Positions 1 to 8,943 of a DNA stretch of 64,000 nucleotides are shown here, piece by piece. The stretch is from an uncultured Porphyromonadaceae bacterium (GTDB taxonomy: Bacteria; Bacteroidota; Bacteroidia; Bacteroidales; Muribaculaceae), in the NCBI GenBank assembly GCA_902493335.1, contig CABUPJ010000014.1:3801-67800 (forward strand), in the 5' to 3' direction. Every line of letters starts with the position of its first letter. Position 1 is the stretch's first letter. The position numbers and the translations under genes were made by a program. The notes below the pieces were generated by a model. It worked only from the letters and a program-made list of their open reading frames with translations. It had not been told where the DNA came from and made no database searches.

Positions 1-1517
1 TTGTTGAGCATGAGAATGACGCCGCCGACAGTTGCTGCCGAGATGAGTGTGCCGGCAAATTTCCATGTCTCCTGTTTGCGAGGAGTCGAGCCGAGCCAGT
101 AGCCGATCTTGAGGTCGGTGACAAAGCCGCCGGCCATTGAGAGGGCGGTGCAGACGACACCGCCGACGACCATCGAGGCGACGATGCCCGAGGTGCCGCG
201 CAGGCCGATGGCGACGAAGATGCCCGAGGCGATGATGAGTGTCATGAGTGTCATGCCGCTGACAGGATTGCTGCCGACGATGGCGATGGCATTGGCTGCG
301 ACGGTGGTGAAGAGGAAGGCGATGACGGTGACGACGAGCCATGCGATCAGAGCCTGCCAGAATGTATGGATGACGCCTGTCCAGAAGAAGACGAGGACGG
401 CAATGAGGGCGATGAAGATGAAGTAGGCGATATGTTTCATCGAAATGTCGCGCTGCCAGCGGATTTCGGCTTTACCGGTGGCCGAGCCTTTGAGCTCGCG
501 AGAAGCCAGTCCGACAGCCTGGGCGATGATGTTCCATGATTTGACGATGCCGATGATGCCGGCCATTGCGATGCCGCCGATGCCGATGAGACGGGCATAG
601 TCGCGGAAGATGTCATTGGCGCTCATGGCGGCTATGTCGGCGCTGCCGTAGCTACCCATCAGTGGAATGATGAACCACCAGACGAATATCGATCCGGCGA
701 AGATGACAAAGGCATAGCGGAGACCGACTATATAGCCGAGGCCGAGCACGGCGGCGCCTGTGTTGCACGAGAAGACGAATTTGGTCTTGTCGGCGATTGC
801 CTGTCCCCATGTGTAGGCTGTCGTGGTGATGCTTTCGGCCCACCAGCCGAATGTGGCGACGATGTAGTCGTAGAGACCGCCGACAACAGAGGCTATCAGC
901 AGTGTCTTGGCCTGTCCGCCGGTGCTGTTTTTTGCCTGGCTGCTCATGAGCACCTGTGTTGTGGCCGTGGCTTCGGGGAAGGGATACTTGCCGTGCATGT
1001 CCTTGACGAAATACTTGCGGAAGGGAATGAAGAAGAGTATGCCTAAGATGCCGCCGAAGAGCGAGCTGAGGAATATCTCGAGGAAGTTGACCGTGATGTC
1101 GGGATAAGTGGCCTGAAGGATATAGAGAGCCGGGAGGGTGAAGATGGCGCCGGCGACGATGACGCCCGAGCAAGCTCCGATCGACTGGATGATGACGTTC
1201 TGACCGAGGGCATTCTCTTTTTTCAGTGCGCCAGACACGCCGACGGCGATGATGGCGATGGGAATCGCGGCCTCGAAGACCTGACCGACTTTGAGGCCGA
1301 GGTAGGCTGCCGCGGCGCTGAAGACGACGGCGAGAATGAGACCGAGGGTGACGGAGTAGGGTGTCACTTCGGCGTAATCTCGGGCCGGATGCATCACCGG
1401 GCGATAGGTTTCGTCGGCAGCCAGCTCGCGGAATGCGTTGTCTGGCATTTCCACCGGGTCAACGTCGTTCGCGGGCGGTACGGCGGCCGCACGATTGATT
1501 TTCTGGGTTGAGTTCAT
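1..1517 (-). CDS. OPT family oligopeptide transporter, partial
   Basis: The gene runs off the left edge; about 505 codons from its N-terminus are present. Reading the minus strand gives MNSTQKINRAA, a soluble stretch of about 60 residues, and then many hydrophobic segments rich in Gly, Ala and Ile. The segment NPVSGMTLMTLI and the early YLGLKVGQVFEAAIP motif are typical of the OPT/YSL family, proton-coupled inner-membrane importers of oligopeptides or metal chelates. Bacterial members are usually about 650 residues, so roughly a quarter is missing. The start at 1517 lies 27 bp after the mltD-like stop on the same strand, so it may be the last gene of the parA-parB operon. The substrate cannot be told from the sequence. 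Confidence 0.88.
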   Translation of the reverse strand, partial: MNSTQKINRAAAVPPANDVDPVEMPDNAFRELAADETYRPVMHPARDYAEVTPYSVTLGLILAVVFSAAAAYLGLKVGQVFEAAIPIAIIAVGVSGALKKENALGQNVIIQSIGACSGVIVAGAIFTLPALYILQATYPDITVNFLEIFLSSLFGGILGILFFIPFRKYFVKDMHGKYPFPEATATTQVLMSSQAKNSTGGQAKTLLIASVVGGLYDYIVATFGWWAESITTTAYTWGQAIADKTKFVFSCNTGAAVLGLGYIVGLRYAFVIFAGSIFVWWFIIPLMGSYGSADIAAMSANDIFRDYARLIGIGGIAMAGIIGIVKSWNIIAQAVGLASRELKGSATGKAEIRWQRDISMKHIAYFIFIALIAVLVFFWTGVIHTFWQALIAWLVVTVIAFLFTTVAANAIAIVGSNPVSGMTLMTLIIASGIFVAIGLRGTSGIVASMVVGGVVCTALSMAGGFVTDLKIGYWLGSTPRKQETWKFAGTLISAATVGGVILMLN

Positions 1518-1544
1518 TGAAATGTGATGGTTATTGATTATTTG

Positions 1545-3191
1545 TTATTTTGCCGGTATTTTAAGGCGTTGGCCAATGTTGATTTTATCGACCCTGAGGT
1601 TGTTGGCTACCTTTATAGCCTTGACGGTGACACCGTAGCGCTTGGCTATCTTCGAGAGACTCTCGCCGCTGCGAACTTTATGGGTCACGGCTTTTGGCTT
1701 GGGTGTCTGTTTTTTCTTTACCTCTTTGGGCTTGGGTTGCTCTTTTTCTTTCTCGACGACAGAAGCGCTGTCGATGATTTCGCCGGCACCGGGACGTGTG
1801 GCGATAATGCTGTCGCCGGGTATGCTGTCACCCGGCGTGATGATAGAGTCAGTCACGACAGCGGTAGAATCGGCGACGGGAGGCGTCGGAGTAATGTAGC
1901 GGCGTTTGTATGTGTTGATTTTGAGTCGCTGGCCGGTCTTGACACGTTTGCCGACCTTGTTGGCGCTGCGGATTGACGAGACGGTGACGCCGTAGCGACG
2001 TGCGATAGAGGCGAGGGTCTCACCTTTTCTGACCTTATGGTATTTGACTGTCAGCTCGTCGACATATTCGCCCTTCGAGTCAGAGCCCGTGACGGTGCCG
2101 TCAGAGGGTTCGACGACGCTGCGGCGCGCATAAAGCGAGCTGTCGTGGTTGGCGATCGAGTCTTCGTTGGCAAGATAGGCGTAGACCTGAAGCGATGGCA
2201 GTACAAGCGAGTAGGGACGGATGTCACCGGGAATCAGATCTTTGCGATATTGAGGGTTGAGCACTCTGATTTCCTCGACCGGTATGTCGAGCACGTCGGA
2301 GATCTGTTTGAAATGTATGCGGCGGCTGATGTGTATCGTGTCGGTGACGATGGGTCTGCGTGCCAGAGCGGGCGAGATGTTGTGCTTGTCATAATGGGTC
2401 ATGACATAGTTGGCTGCGATGAAAGCGGGCACATATCCGCGGGTCTCGGCGGGCAGGAAGGGATAAATCTCCCAAAAGTCCTTTTTACCGCCGCCGGCTC
2501 TACGGAGCGCTTTGTTGACATTGCCGGGGCCGCAGTTATATGCGGCGATGGCAAGCGACCAGTCGCCGAATGTGTTATAGAGCTGCATGAGGTAATCGGC
2601 CGCTGCCTCGGATGATTTGTAGGGGTCACGGCGTTCGTCGACGAGCGAGCTGACCTCGAGGCCGAGACCTGAAGCCGTCGGAAGCATGAACTGCCACAGA
2701 CCCGTTGCACCGGCGCGCGAGACTGCGACAGGATTGAGAGCCGACTCGATGACGGGGAGGTATTTCAGTTCGAGGGGCATGCCGCGCTTGTCAAGAGCCT
2801 GTTCGAAAATCGGCATATAATATAGACTCATGCCGAGCATATTCTCGACGAGTTGCTTCTTTCGGTCGGCATACATGTTTATAAAGCTTTTGACGACGGA
2901 GTTGAAAGGCATCTCGATGACTGTCGGCAACTGGCCGAGGCGGTCGATGATGACTTCGTCGGGTGTATCGACCGAAGGACGCGAGTCAGCCTCGCGGTCG
3001 AGGACGGCATAGTTGCGGAGATACCAGTTTTCCTGCATCTTCTTTATGTCGGTCTCGAAGCTTTCGGGATAGATTATGGTGTTGTCGTGTATCGAATCTT
3101 TGATGGTCAGGAGCGACTGTGCCGTCGCGCCGAAAATGAAGGCCGAGGCGGCGACTGCAGTCAGATATCGTTTGAAGTTGATTTGAGGCAT
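1545..3191 (-). CDS. mltD: MltD-like membrane-bound lytic transglycosylase with two LysM domains
   Basis: 548 residues. A signal peptide (about residues 1-24) is followed by a helical region and a family 1 SLT domain at about 120-245. The catalytic glutamate is E149 in the VIESALNP motif, followed by GATGLWQFM and AAYNCGPGN, the classic lytic transglycosylase signatures. Two LysM repeats lie at about 385-430 and 500-547, separated by a Ser/Thr/Pro/Lys-rich linker; they bind peptidoglycan. The enzyme should cleave the MurNAc-GlcNAc bond to give 1,6-anhydro ends in the periplasm. It sits 28 bp after the DUF5683 gene in the parA operon, an order conserved in Bacteroidales. The symbol follows domain similarity, not proven orthology. 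Confidence 0.9.
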   Translation of the reverse strand: MPQINFKRYLTAVAASAFIFGATAQSLLTIKDSIHDNTIIYPESFETDIKKMQENWYLRNYAVLDREADSRPSVDTPDEVIIDRLGQLPTVIEMPFNSVVKSFINMYADRKKQLVENMLGMSLYYMPIFEQALDKRGMPLELKYLPVIESALNPVAVSRAGATGLWQFMLPTASGLGLEVSSLVDERRDPYKSSEAAADYLMQLYNTFGDWSLAIAAYNCGPGNVNKALRRAGGGKKDFWEIYPFLPAETRGYVPAFIAANYVMTHYDKHNISPALARRPIVTDTIHISRRIHFKQISDVLDIPVEEIRVLNPQYRKDLIPGDIRPYSLVLPSLQVYAYLANEDSIANHDSSLYARRSVVEPSDGTVTGSDSKGEYVDELTVKYHKVRKGETLASIARRYGVTVSSIRSANKVGKRVKTGQRLKINTYKRRYITPTPPVADSTAVVTDSIITPGDSIPGDSIIATRPGAGEIIDSASVVEKEKEQPKPKEVKKKQTPKPKAVTHKVRSGESLSKIAKRYGVTVKAIKVANNLRVDKINIGQRLKIPAK

Positions 3192-3219
3192 ATCGTTGGG
3201 TTAATGGAGGTTGAGCGTG

Positions 3220-3987
3220 TCAGAAAGTCAGTGCCCAGAGCAGGCCGAATGATGGTTTTGCCCCCCGGCCGTCTCTGAATACGGCCGGAGAGACATCGAT
3301 GGAGAGCTCGGGAGTGACGTCGAAGTGCGAGAGCGAGGCGTCGACATAGGCGTCGACCATGGCTATGAGATAGACGCCGACCATGCAGATGACGCAGAGG
3401 TCGCGGTTGCGGCGGTAGAAGTTCTTGCGGGAGCGCAGAAGGTTTGTCAGCCATGTCTTGTCGAGGTCTTCCTCTTTTGTCGTGGGGGGGAAGAAGTCCA
3501 TGTAAGACTTGGTCGACGGGTCGGTATCCATGATGTCGCGGTAGGCTTTCGTGTAGTCGGAGAGCATGCCGTTGTTCCATGAAGTCGCGTAGCCGAGGCC
3601 CATGAAGCCGCCGATAACGATGGGGAGTTTCCAATAACGCCGGTTGTAAATCTGGCCGAGTCCGGGGAAGAGGGCCGACATCCAGACGGCACGTGTCGGG
3701 TCGGGATTGAAAGTTGTCTCGCGTTCCTCCCACACATCGTAGGGGTTGTATTTGACGACATTGACCGTGTCGGCACTGACGACAGAGAGCGAGTCGCCGC
3801 GTGTGTCGAATTCGAGGCCCTCGACGACGGCAGCTTTTTCGATGGGCGCTCCGACGGGTATGCTGTCGGGAAATTCGCCCTCAGGCACGTCGGCCGAGAC
3901 CGAGGCGGCCACGCAGAGCATGGACGTCAGCGCGGCCGTGCGCAGACGGCACATGATTGAGGGTATAGTGATTGGTTTTGACGGCAT
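3220..3987 (-). CDS. DUF5683 domain-containing membrane protein
   Basis: 255 residues with an N-terminal signal or anchor (cleavage plausible after VSADV), an acidic linker, and then the DUF5683 core beginning NPDPTRAVWMSALFPGLGQIYN. The PGLGQIYNRRYWK motif and the following Gly-rich hydrophobic segments suggest at least two membrane passes; another hydrophobic segment (about 195-212) follows. No enzymatic motif was recognised. The gene sits 15 bp after parB and 28 bp before the mltD-like gene, a neighbourhood conserved in Bacteroidota, so a role linking envelope growth and chromosome segregation is possible but unproven. Confidence 0.8.
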   Translation of the reverse strand: MPSKPITIPSIMCRLRTAALTSMLCVAASVSADVPEGEFPDSIPVGAPIEKAAVVEGLEFDTRGDSLSVVSADTVNVVKYNPYDVWEERETTFNPDPTRAVWMSALFPGLGQIYNRRYWKLPIVIGGFMGLGYATSWNNGMLSDYTKAYRDIMDTDPSTKSYMDFFPPTTKEEDLDKTWLTNLLRSRKNFYRRNRDLCVICMVGVYLIAMVDAYVDASLSHFDVTPELSIDVSPAVFRDGRGAKPSFGLLWALTF

Positions 3988-4002
3988 TTTTTGTTGCGGA
4001 GG

Positions 4003-4896
4003 CTATTGCTGTTTTAATGTGTCGAAGAGCGTGATGAGCCTTTCGAGGTCGTCGTCGTTGTCGAAGGGGAAAGTGATTTTGCCTTTGCCCGATTTGTCGC
4101 AGGTAAACTTCACGTTGGTCTTGAATGCCGACGACAGATGCTTCTTGAGGATGTCGTAGTCGCCTGAAGTATATCGTGAACTGCCGGTCTTGGGGGCGAT
4201 GTCGGTCTTGGCGATGTCGCCGTTCTGGTAGGCTTTGGCAAGTTCTTCGACGCGGCGTACTGACAGGCCGTGACGCAGGGTGTCGTTGTATAGCTTGAGC
4301 TGCAGCGACGGGTCTGAGATTGTCAGCAGCGCGCGGGCATGACCCATGTCGACTCGTTTGTCGCGAAGACCGAGCTGTACTTCGGCGGGCAGTTTGAGCA
4401 GGCGCAGGAAGTTGGCGATGGTGGCGCGCTTCTTGCCGATGCGCTCGCTGAGACGTTCCTGTGTGAGGTTATACTGGTCGATGAGTTTCTTGAAAGTCAG
4501 GGCGATTTCGATGGCGTTGAGGTCTTCGCGCTGGATGTTCTCGATGAGAGCCATCTCGGTCAGCTCGACCTCGTTGGCTGTGCGTATATATGCCGGGATA
4601 GTCTTGAGTCCGGCTTTCAGAGCCGCGCGGTAGCGGCGTTCGCCGGCGATGATCTGGTAACTCTCGGGCCCGAGCTTGCGAAGCGAAATCGGCTGTATGA
4701 CACCGAGTTCGCGGATTGAGGCGGCGAGGTCGTCGAGAGCTTCCTCGTCGAAGGTCGTGCGCGGCTGTTCGGGATTGGGGCTTATCATCGACAGATCGAT
4801 GTCGTTTATGGCTGACGAACCTCTTGCGGGTACGTCGTCCATCGATATGAGAGAGCCGAGGCCTCGCCCCAGTGCGTTTCTTTTCGGTTGTGACAT
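4003..4896 (-). CDS. parB: Chromosome partitioning protein ParB
   Basis: 297 residues starting MSQPKRNALGRGLGSLI, the usual ParB opening. The N-terminal domain holds the GERRYRAALKAG box, the CTP-binding and clamp signature, at about residues 88-100. A central helix-turn-helix (RIGKKRATIANFLRLLKLP) binds parS, and the ALIENIQREDLNAIE motif matches the family closely. The C-terminal region carries the dimerisation segment. Length and motifs are normal. It starts 18 bp after the parA stop on the same strand and should act with ParA and SMC in origin segregation. No perfect parS was noticed in the window. Confidence 0.95.
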   Translation of the reverse strand: MSQPKRNALGRGLGSLISMDDVPARGSSAINDIDLSMISPNPEQPRTTFDEEALDDLAASIRELGVIQPISLRKLGPESYQIIAGERRYRAALKAGLKTIPAYIRTANEVELTEMALIENIQREDLNAIEIALTFKKLIDQYNLTQERLSERIGKKRATIANFLRLLKLPAEVQLGLRDKRVDMGHARALLTISDPSLQLKLYNDTLRHGLSVRRVEELAKAYQNGDIAKTDIAPKTGSSRYTSGDYDILKKHLSSAFKTNVKFTCDKSGKGKITFPFDNDDDLERLITLFDTLKQQ

Positions 4897-4914
4897 GATG
4901 GTTTATATTGAAGC

Positions 4915-5685
4915 TTATTTACCCTTGTGCTTGGCTATTATTTCTTTGGCGAGCATGATATGGCTTGTGGCGCCGCGGCTCTCTGAATCATAGAGCAGGG
5001 CGGGGAGTCCGTGGCTCGGCGCCTCACTTAGACGTATGTTGCGTGGGATGACGGTGTTGAAGACCATATCGCCGAAGTAGCTTTTGAGCTCTTCGTAGAT
5101 CTGGTTGGCGAGACGCAGGCGCGCGTCATACATCGTCAGCAGGAAGCCTTCGATCTGTAGCGAGGGGTTGAGTCGCGATTTGATGATGCGGATGGTGTTC
5201 ATCAGTTTGCTGATGCCTTCGAGGGCGAAATATTCAGCCTGGACGGGTATTATGACAGAATCGGCTGCCGTGAGGGCGTTGACGGTGATGAGGCCGAGCG
5301 ACGGCGAGCAGTCGATGATGATATAGTCGTAGTCATCGCGGATGTCTGCGAGCAAGGATGCCAGCACACGTTCGCGGTCGGGTTTGTTGATAAGCTCAAG
5401 CTCGGCGCCGGCGAGGTCGATGCGCGAGCCGACAAGGTCGAGCCCTTTGACGCATGTTGCGACCTGCGAGCCTTTGACAGGGTAGCCGTCGACAAGACAT
5501 TCATATATAGAAGAACTCATTTCGCGCGGATCGATGCCATAGCCTGATGTGGCGTTGGCCTGTGGGTCGGCGTCGATGATGAGCACCTTCTTGCCTTCGT
5601 TGGCCAGCGAGGCCGCGAGGTTGATGGTGGTGGTGGTCTTGCCGACACCTCCCTTCTGGTTTGCTATCGCTATGATTTTTCCCAT
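4915..5685 (-). CDS. parA: Chromosome partitioning ATPase ParA/Soj
   Basis: 256 residues from the start chosen at MGKIIAIANQKGG; an upstream in-frame ATG at 5721 would add 12 residues unlike the family. The deviant Walker A motif KGGVGKTTT is at about residues 10-18, with the Walker A' region LIIDADPQANAT and a Walker B-like YIIIDCSPSLGLIT. It is a MinD/ParA-type ATPase that binds DNA nonspecifically and works with ParB to move origins. It heads the minus-strand operon parA-parB-DUF5683-mltD-OPT. Confidence 0.95.
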   Translation of the reverse strand: MGKIIAIANQKGGVGKTTTTINLAASLANEGKKVLIIDADPQANATSGYGIDPREMSSSIYECLVDGYPVKGSQVATCVKGLDLVGSRIDLAGAELELINKPDRERVLASLLADIRDDYDYIIIDCSPSLGLITVNALTAADSVIIPVQAEYFALEGISKLMNTIRIIKSRLNPSLQIEGFLLTMYDARLRLANQIYEELKSYFGDMVFNTVIPRNIRLSEAPSHGLPALLYDSESRGATSHIMLAKEIIAKHKGK

Positions 5686-5753
5686 GTGGTTAATATTATA
5701 TTGTAGATTTATCCATTGCAAAGTAACTTAAAATAATTTATATCTAAAAACAT

Positions 5754-5769
5754 TGTTCCACGAAACTTG
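5754..5769. promoter_or_regulatory. Degenerate parS-like half site upstream of parA
   Basis: The first nine bases (TGTTCCACG) match the left half of the widespread parS palindrome TGTTNCACGTGAAACA. The right half reads AAACTTG, as if two bases were lost from the centre. It lies 69 bp upstream of parA in the parA-surE intergenic region. A similar 9-mer occurs inside surE near 6194. It could be a decayed parS or chance. Confidence 0.2.
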
Positions 5770-5873
5770 CGATTTTCCGCCCTTTTGTAGATAAATCACA
5801 CCTAATGTCGATAACTATTTGCCCGTGCGGCTTGTTTTTGATAAACAGAGGGTGCGAATCCGCGCAATTTATG

Positions 5874-5881
5874 TTAAATTT
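5874..5881 (+). promoter_or_regulatory. -7 promoter element for surE
   Basis: TAAATTTG fits the Bacteroidota -7 consensus TAnnTTTG and lies 38 bp before the surE ATG. No good -33 TTTG was found at the expected distance. Confidence 0.4.
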
Positions 5882-5919
5882 GCACTCGAATATTAACAAT
5901 AGGAAAATGCCCGAACGCA

Positions 5920-6708
5920 ATGAATACAGATGAAATGAAACGACGTCCCCTGATAATGATAACCAATGATGACAGTGTCAATGCCAAAGGTTTAACACAT
6001 CTTATAGATTGTGCCGCCGAATTCGGCGATGTCATCGTCGTCGCTCCGGCGCATCCTCATTCGGGTCAGTCGTCGGCGCTGACCGTCGGCGCCCCGCTGA
6101 TGATCGACGAGAAGCCCGACTATAACGGCGCGCGAATCTTTTCGGTGACAGGGACGCCGGTCGATTGCGTCAAACTGGCTCTCTCGGCAATTGTTCCACG
6201 CAAACCCGATCTGCTTCTCTCGGGCATCAACCACGGGTCGAACTCGGGTACGGCCATCACATATTCGGGCACGATGGGTGCCGTCATCGAAGGCTGCACC
6301 GTCGGCATCCCGTCGGTGGGCTTCTCGCTGCTCCATCATTCACTTAAAGCCGATTTCTCGATGTCGACCCCGTTTGTAAAAGATATTATAGCCAAAGTCC
6401 TGGCCGAAGGCTTGCCAAAAGACGTCTGTCTAAACGTCAATATCCCGGCCAAGGTCGACCCCGTCGGTGTCAGGGTCTGCCGCGCCGCCCACGGTCACTG
6501 GACGGAGGAATATGCGCGCTATCTCGACCCGCACGGACAGCCGTTCTATTGGCTGACAGGGCGTTTCGTCAACGAAGAACCCGACGCGACCGATACCGAC
6601 GAATATTGGCTTGCAAAGAAATATGTTTCGGTTGTGCCCGTCACCCCCGACCAGACCTGCTTCTCCGTCCTAAAAGACTTCGCCCGCCGCTTCGACAGCA
6701 AAGAGTGA
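5920..6708 (+). CDS. surE: 5'/3'-nucleotidase SurE
   Basis: 262 residues. SurE dephosphorylates nucleoside 5'- and 3'-monophosphates and short polyphosphates in a metal-dependent way and is linked to stationary-phase survival. The N-terminal metal site ITNDDSVNAKG, the conserved APAHPHSGQSSALT stretch, LLSGINHGSNSG, and TYSGTMGAVIEG are all present, with normal family length. An internal ATG at 5935 (MKRRPLIMITNDD) is an equally good start. The gene is transcribed away from parA and ends 8 bp before the stop of the convergent TonB-receptor-like gene, leaving no room for separate terminators. Confidence 0.95.
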   Translation: MNTDEMKRRPLIMITNDDSVNAKGLTHLIDCAAEFGDVIVVAPAHPHSGQSSALTVGAPLMIDEKPDYNGARIFSVTGTPVDCVKLALSAIVPRKPDLLLSGINHGSNSGTAITYSGTMGAVIEGCTVGIPSVGFSLLHHSLKADFSMSTPFVKDIIAKVLAEGLPKDVCLNVNIPAKVDPVGVRVCRAAHGHWTEEYARYLDPHGQPFYWLTGRFVNEEPDATDTDEYWLAKKYVSVVPVTPDQTCFSVLKDFARRFDSKE

Positions 6709-6716
6709 GTTAACTA

Positions 6717-8798
6717 TCACAATCGGTTTAGCTCGGATTCGGAGGCTGGGGTGCCTTTGTATTTGCTTTTGCGTGGATGGAGGCTGTAGATGATGTTGAG
6801 CGAGAGGCCGCGGCGGTCGTAGCTCTGGCGTTTGTCGACACGGATGCCATAGGTGTCCATCGTCCAGCCGTTGTTGGCGGTGTTGAAGATGTCAGTCGCC
6901 GATAGCTTGACAGTCAGTGATTTGTTGAGAAATGTTTTGCCTACTGACGCATCCATCGTAAACCATGAGGCACCGAAGCGGTTGGTGTGCATGTCGCCCT
7001 GCGACCTGCCGCTGATGTTGGCTGTGATCTGCCATCCGCGAGGCAGGGCGAATGTATTGTCGAAGTAATAGGAAATAATCGGCTTGTCATGTCGGGTGCT
7101 GTCAAGTGTGAGCCACTGACGATAGATGCCGGCGGTGAGGTTGGGCGTCCATCGACGTATGGGCTGACTCCAGACAAGATAGAGGCTCATGGCCGAGACG
7201 TCGATGTTGACGGGGTGCATGAGCAGCTGGAGATTGTCGGCCGGATATAGCTGTTTGACAAAGGCGTATGTGTCGAGGCTACGGGTAAAATCGGCCTGAA
7301 GCATGAACCCGCGCCACATGCCGAACAGCTGGATGTCGTGCATCCTTTCGTCGCGCAGCGTCGGGTTGCCGCCCTCGATCTGGTGCAAGCCGGTGTAATT
7401 AAGCGAGCCTGTAAGCTGTGAATACGACGGCTTGACAGTCGCCATTTTATAACTGAGGCTTATCTGCGATTCTTCGTTAAAAGAGTATCCGAGCGATATG
7501 TCGGGCGTCAGCAGATGGTCGCGGCGACTGACATCGTCGTCGCGGCGACCGTTGACCTTGAAGTCATAATCGACATATTCATATCTTGCTCCCGCCGAAA
7601 GGGAGAACTTGCCGAACATACGGGACCAGGAAGCGAACAAAGCGGCTGAAGTTTGACGTGCATCAGTCAGTGATGAGGGAATATATTCGCTGACAGCATT
7701 GTTCAGCATACGGTAATCAAGCGAAGTATGGGTATAACTGTCTTGTGTCCCGACGGTAAAGTCTCCTTTTCCGATAGGGAAATTCAGATATAGCTTCCCG
7801 GCCCAGAGAGTCGAAGCCCTTTCATCGGTAGAGTTTACTGTCGGATTAGACGATGCAGGGTATGTAGTGGCTACGGAATTGCTCTCATCTGACCGGCGAA
7901 AATCGCCGTCGAAATGAAGCAGATATCTGTCGGCGAAGGTGTTTTCGTAATAGAGCGATGCGAGGTGGCTGTGGGCTCTTACATGCTTGTCTATATTACT
8001 GCTGATTGCCGGGTTGTCGTTGAGCCATTCGCTGCCTGTGTTATTGAAGTCACCTCGTTCAGGGTTGTAACGGTAGTATGCTCCGAACGATTGTGGACCA
8101 TTGGCATAGTTGAATCCAGCCTTGACAACGCCAGTTGTAGTTGGGTATGAAATGTGCTGAGAACTGCCAACTGTCGTTTTCATGCCATCGTAAACGAGCG
8201 TATTGGTGGTTACTCCTTTTGAGAGTGATTTATTGCGATTTATCGTACCGTTGGCAAAGAACTCCCAGTTACCGACACGATAGCTTAGGGCGAGGTAATC
8301 CAAAGCCGACCACTTGCGGCGGCATTCAATTAGAAACTGGTCGGTGAGCGACAGCCCTTGTACGAAATTTCGGCGCGTCGTGATTTTAAGAACCGCACCC
8401 GTGGTACTTTCATAAGCAGCTCCCGGTGCCATGAGCAACTCGACTTTCTTGAGATTGGAAGAAAGCAATTGCGACAACTCCTGTTCGTCTCGCATGGGAC
8501 GCCCGTCGATATAGATTTCGATATTGTTCTTACCTATGACACTGACGGCGTTGTCCTCAACCTTAATCATCGGTAACTGGGCCAGGACGTCGAGGGCTGT
8601 GCCGAGATTGGCGAGATTGGTCCCCGCAATCGTTGAAACGAGTGTCGAGCCGGCAAGCTTAGTGGCCGGCTGTTTTGCCGTGACTACGATTTCTTGTAAC
8701 TCGCGGGTGAGGCTGTCGGTCGCCTCGCTGTTCTGTGCCTGACCGGCTCCGGCTGAGGCAATAGCTGTCAGCAATGTGATGAATGATCTTGTTTTCAT
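6717..8798 (-). CDS. TonB-dependent receptor-like outer membrane beta-barrel protein
   Basis: 693 residues from the start chosen at MKTRSFITLL. An ATG at 8831 is excluded because a -7 element (8819-8826) lies between the two. The signal peptide ends near GQAQ. A plug-like region (about 25-130) has the typical ELQEIVVTAKQP opening and the IEIYIDGRPM and VELLMAPGAAYE motifs. The rest is rich in aromatic beta-strands and ends KYKGTPASESELNRL, as in the OMP_b-brl_3 family. It lacks the carboxypeptidase-regulatory-like N-terminal domain of SusC proteins. It probably imports or binds an unknown ligand at the outer membrane. The GLPGLI gene two genes upstream is a common partner of such receptors. 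Confidence 0.85.
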   Translation of the reverse strand: MKTRSFITLLTAIASAGAGQAQNSEATDSLTRELQEIVVTAKQPATKLAGSTLVSTIAGTNLANLGTALDVLAQLPMIKVEDNAVSVIGKNNIEIYIDGRPMRDEQELSQLLSSNLKKVELLMAPGAAYESTTGAVLKITTRRNFVQGLSLTDQFLIECRRKWSALDYLALSYRVGNWEFFANGTINRNKSLSKGVTTNTLVYDGMKTTVGSSQHISYPTTTGVVKAGFNYANGPQSFGAYYRYNPERGDFNNTGSEWLNDNPAISSNIDKHVRAHSHLASLYYENTFADRYLLHFDGDFRRSDESNSVATTYPASSNPTVNSTDERASTLWAGKLYLNFPIGKGDFTVGTQDSYTHTSLDYRMLNNAVSEYIPSSLTDARQTSAALFASWSRMFGKFSLSAGARYEYVDYDFKVNGRRDDDVSRRDHLLTPDISLGYSFNEESQISLSYKMATVKPSYSQLTGSLNYTGLHQIEGGNPTLRDERMHDIQLFGMWRGFMLQADFTRSLDTYAFVKQLYPADNLQLLMHPVNIDVSAMSLYLVWSQPIRRWTPNLTAGIYRQWLTLDSTRHDKPIISYYFDNTFALPRGWQITANISGRSQGDMHTNRFGASWFTMDASVGKTFLNKSLTVKLSATDIFNTANNGWTMDTYGIRVDKRQSYDRRGLSLNIIYSLHPRKSKYKGTPASESELNRL

Positions 8799-8818
8799 GT
8801 GAGTGAATTTTTTTGAGA

Positions 8819-8826
8819 CAAAATTA
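8819..8826 (-). promoter_or_regulatory. -7 promoter element for the TonB-receptor-like gene
   Basis: The minus strand reads TAATTTTG, a match to TAnnTTTG. Transcription would start near 8812, about 14 nt before the ATG at 8798, which decides that start over 8831. Confidence 0.5.
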
Positions 8827-8943
8827 CTCACACAGATGCGGCCAATCCAAAATATAAGTCTGACATGTTGATTTGTAATGCTCTTATATATAGCACTATA
8901 TAAGGACCTGTTCTGAAAAAGTCTGACCGTGGATAAAACCGGC

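Noticed and set aside
652..1173. A 173-codon frame on the minus strand near the left edge, out of frame with OPT
   Set aside because: Arg/His-rich low-complexity translation; the OPT transporter frame covers the same DNA with clear membrane segments and family motifs.
5754..5769. A true parS site next to parA
   Set aside because: Only the left half matches; the centre lacks two bases of the consensus palindrome. Kept only as a low-confidence site.
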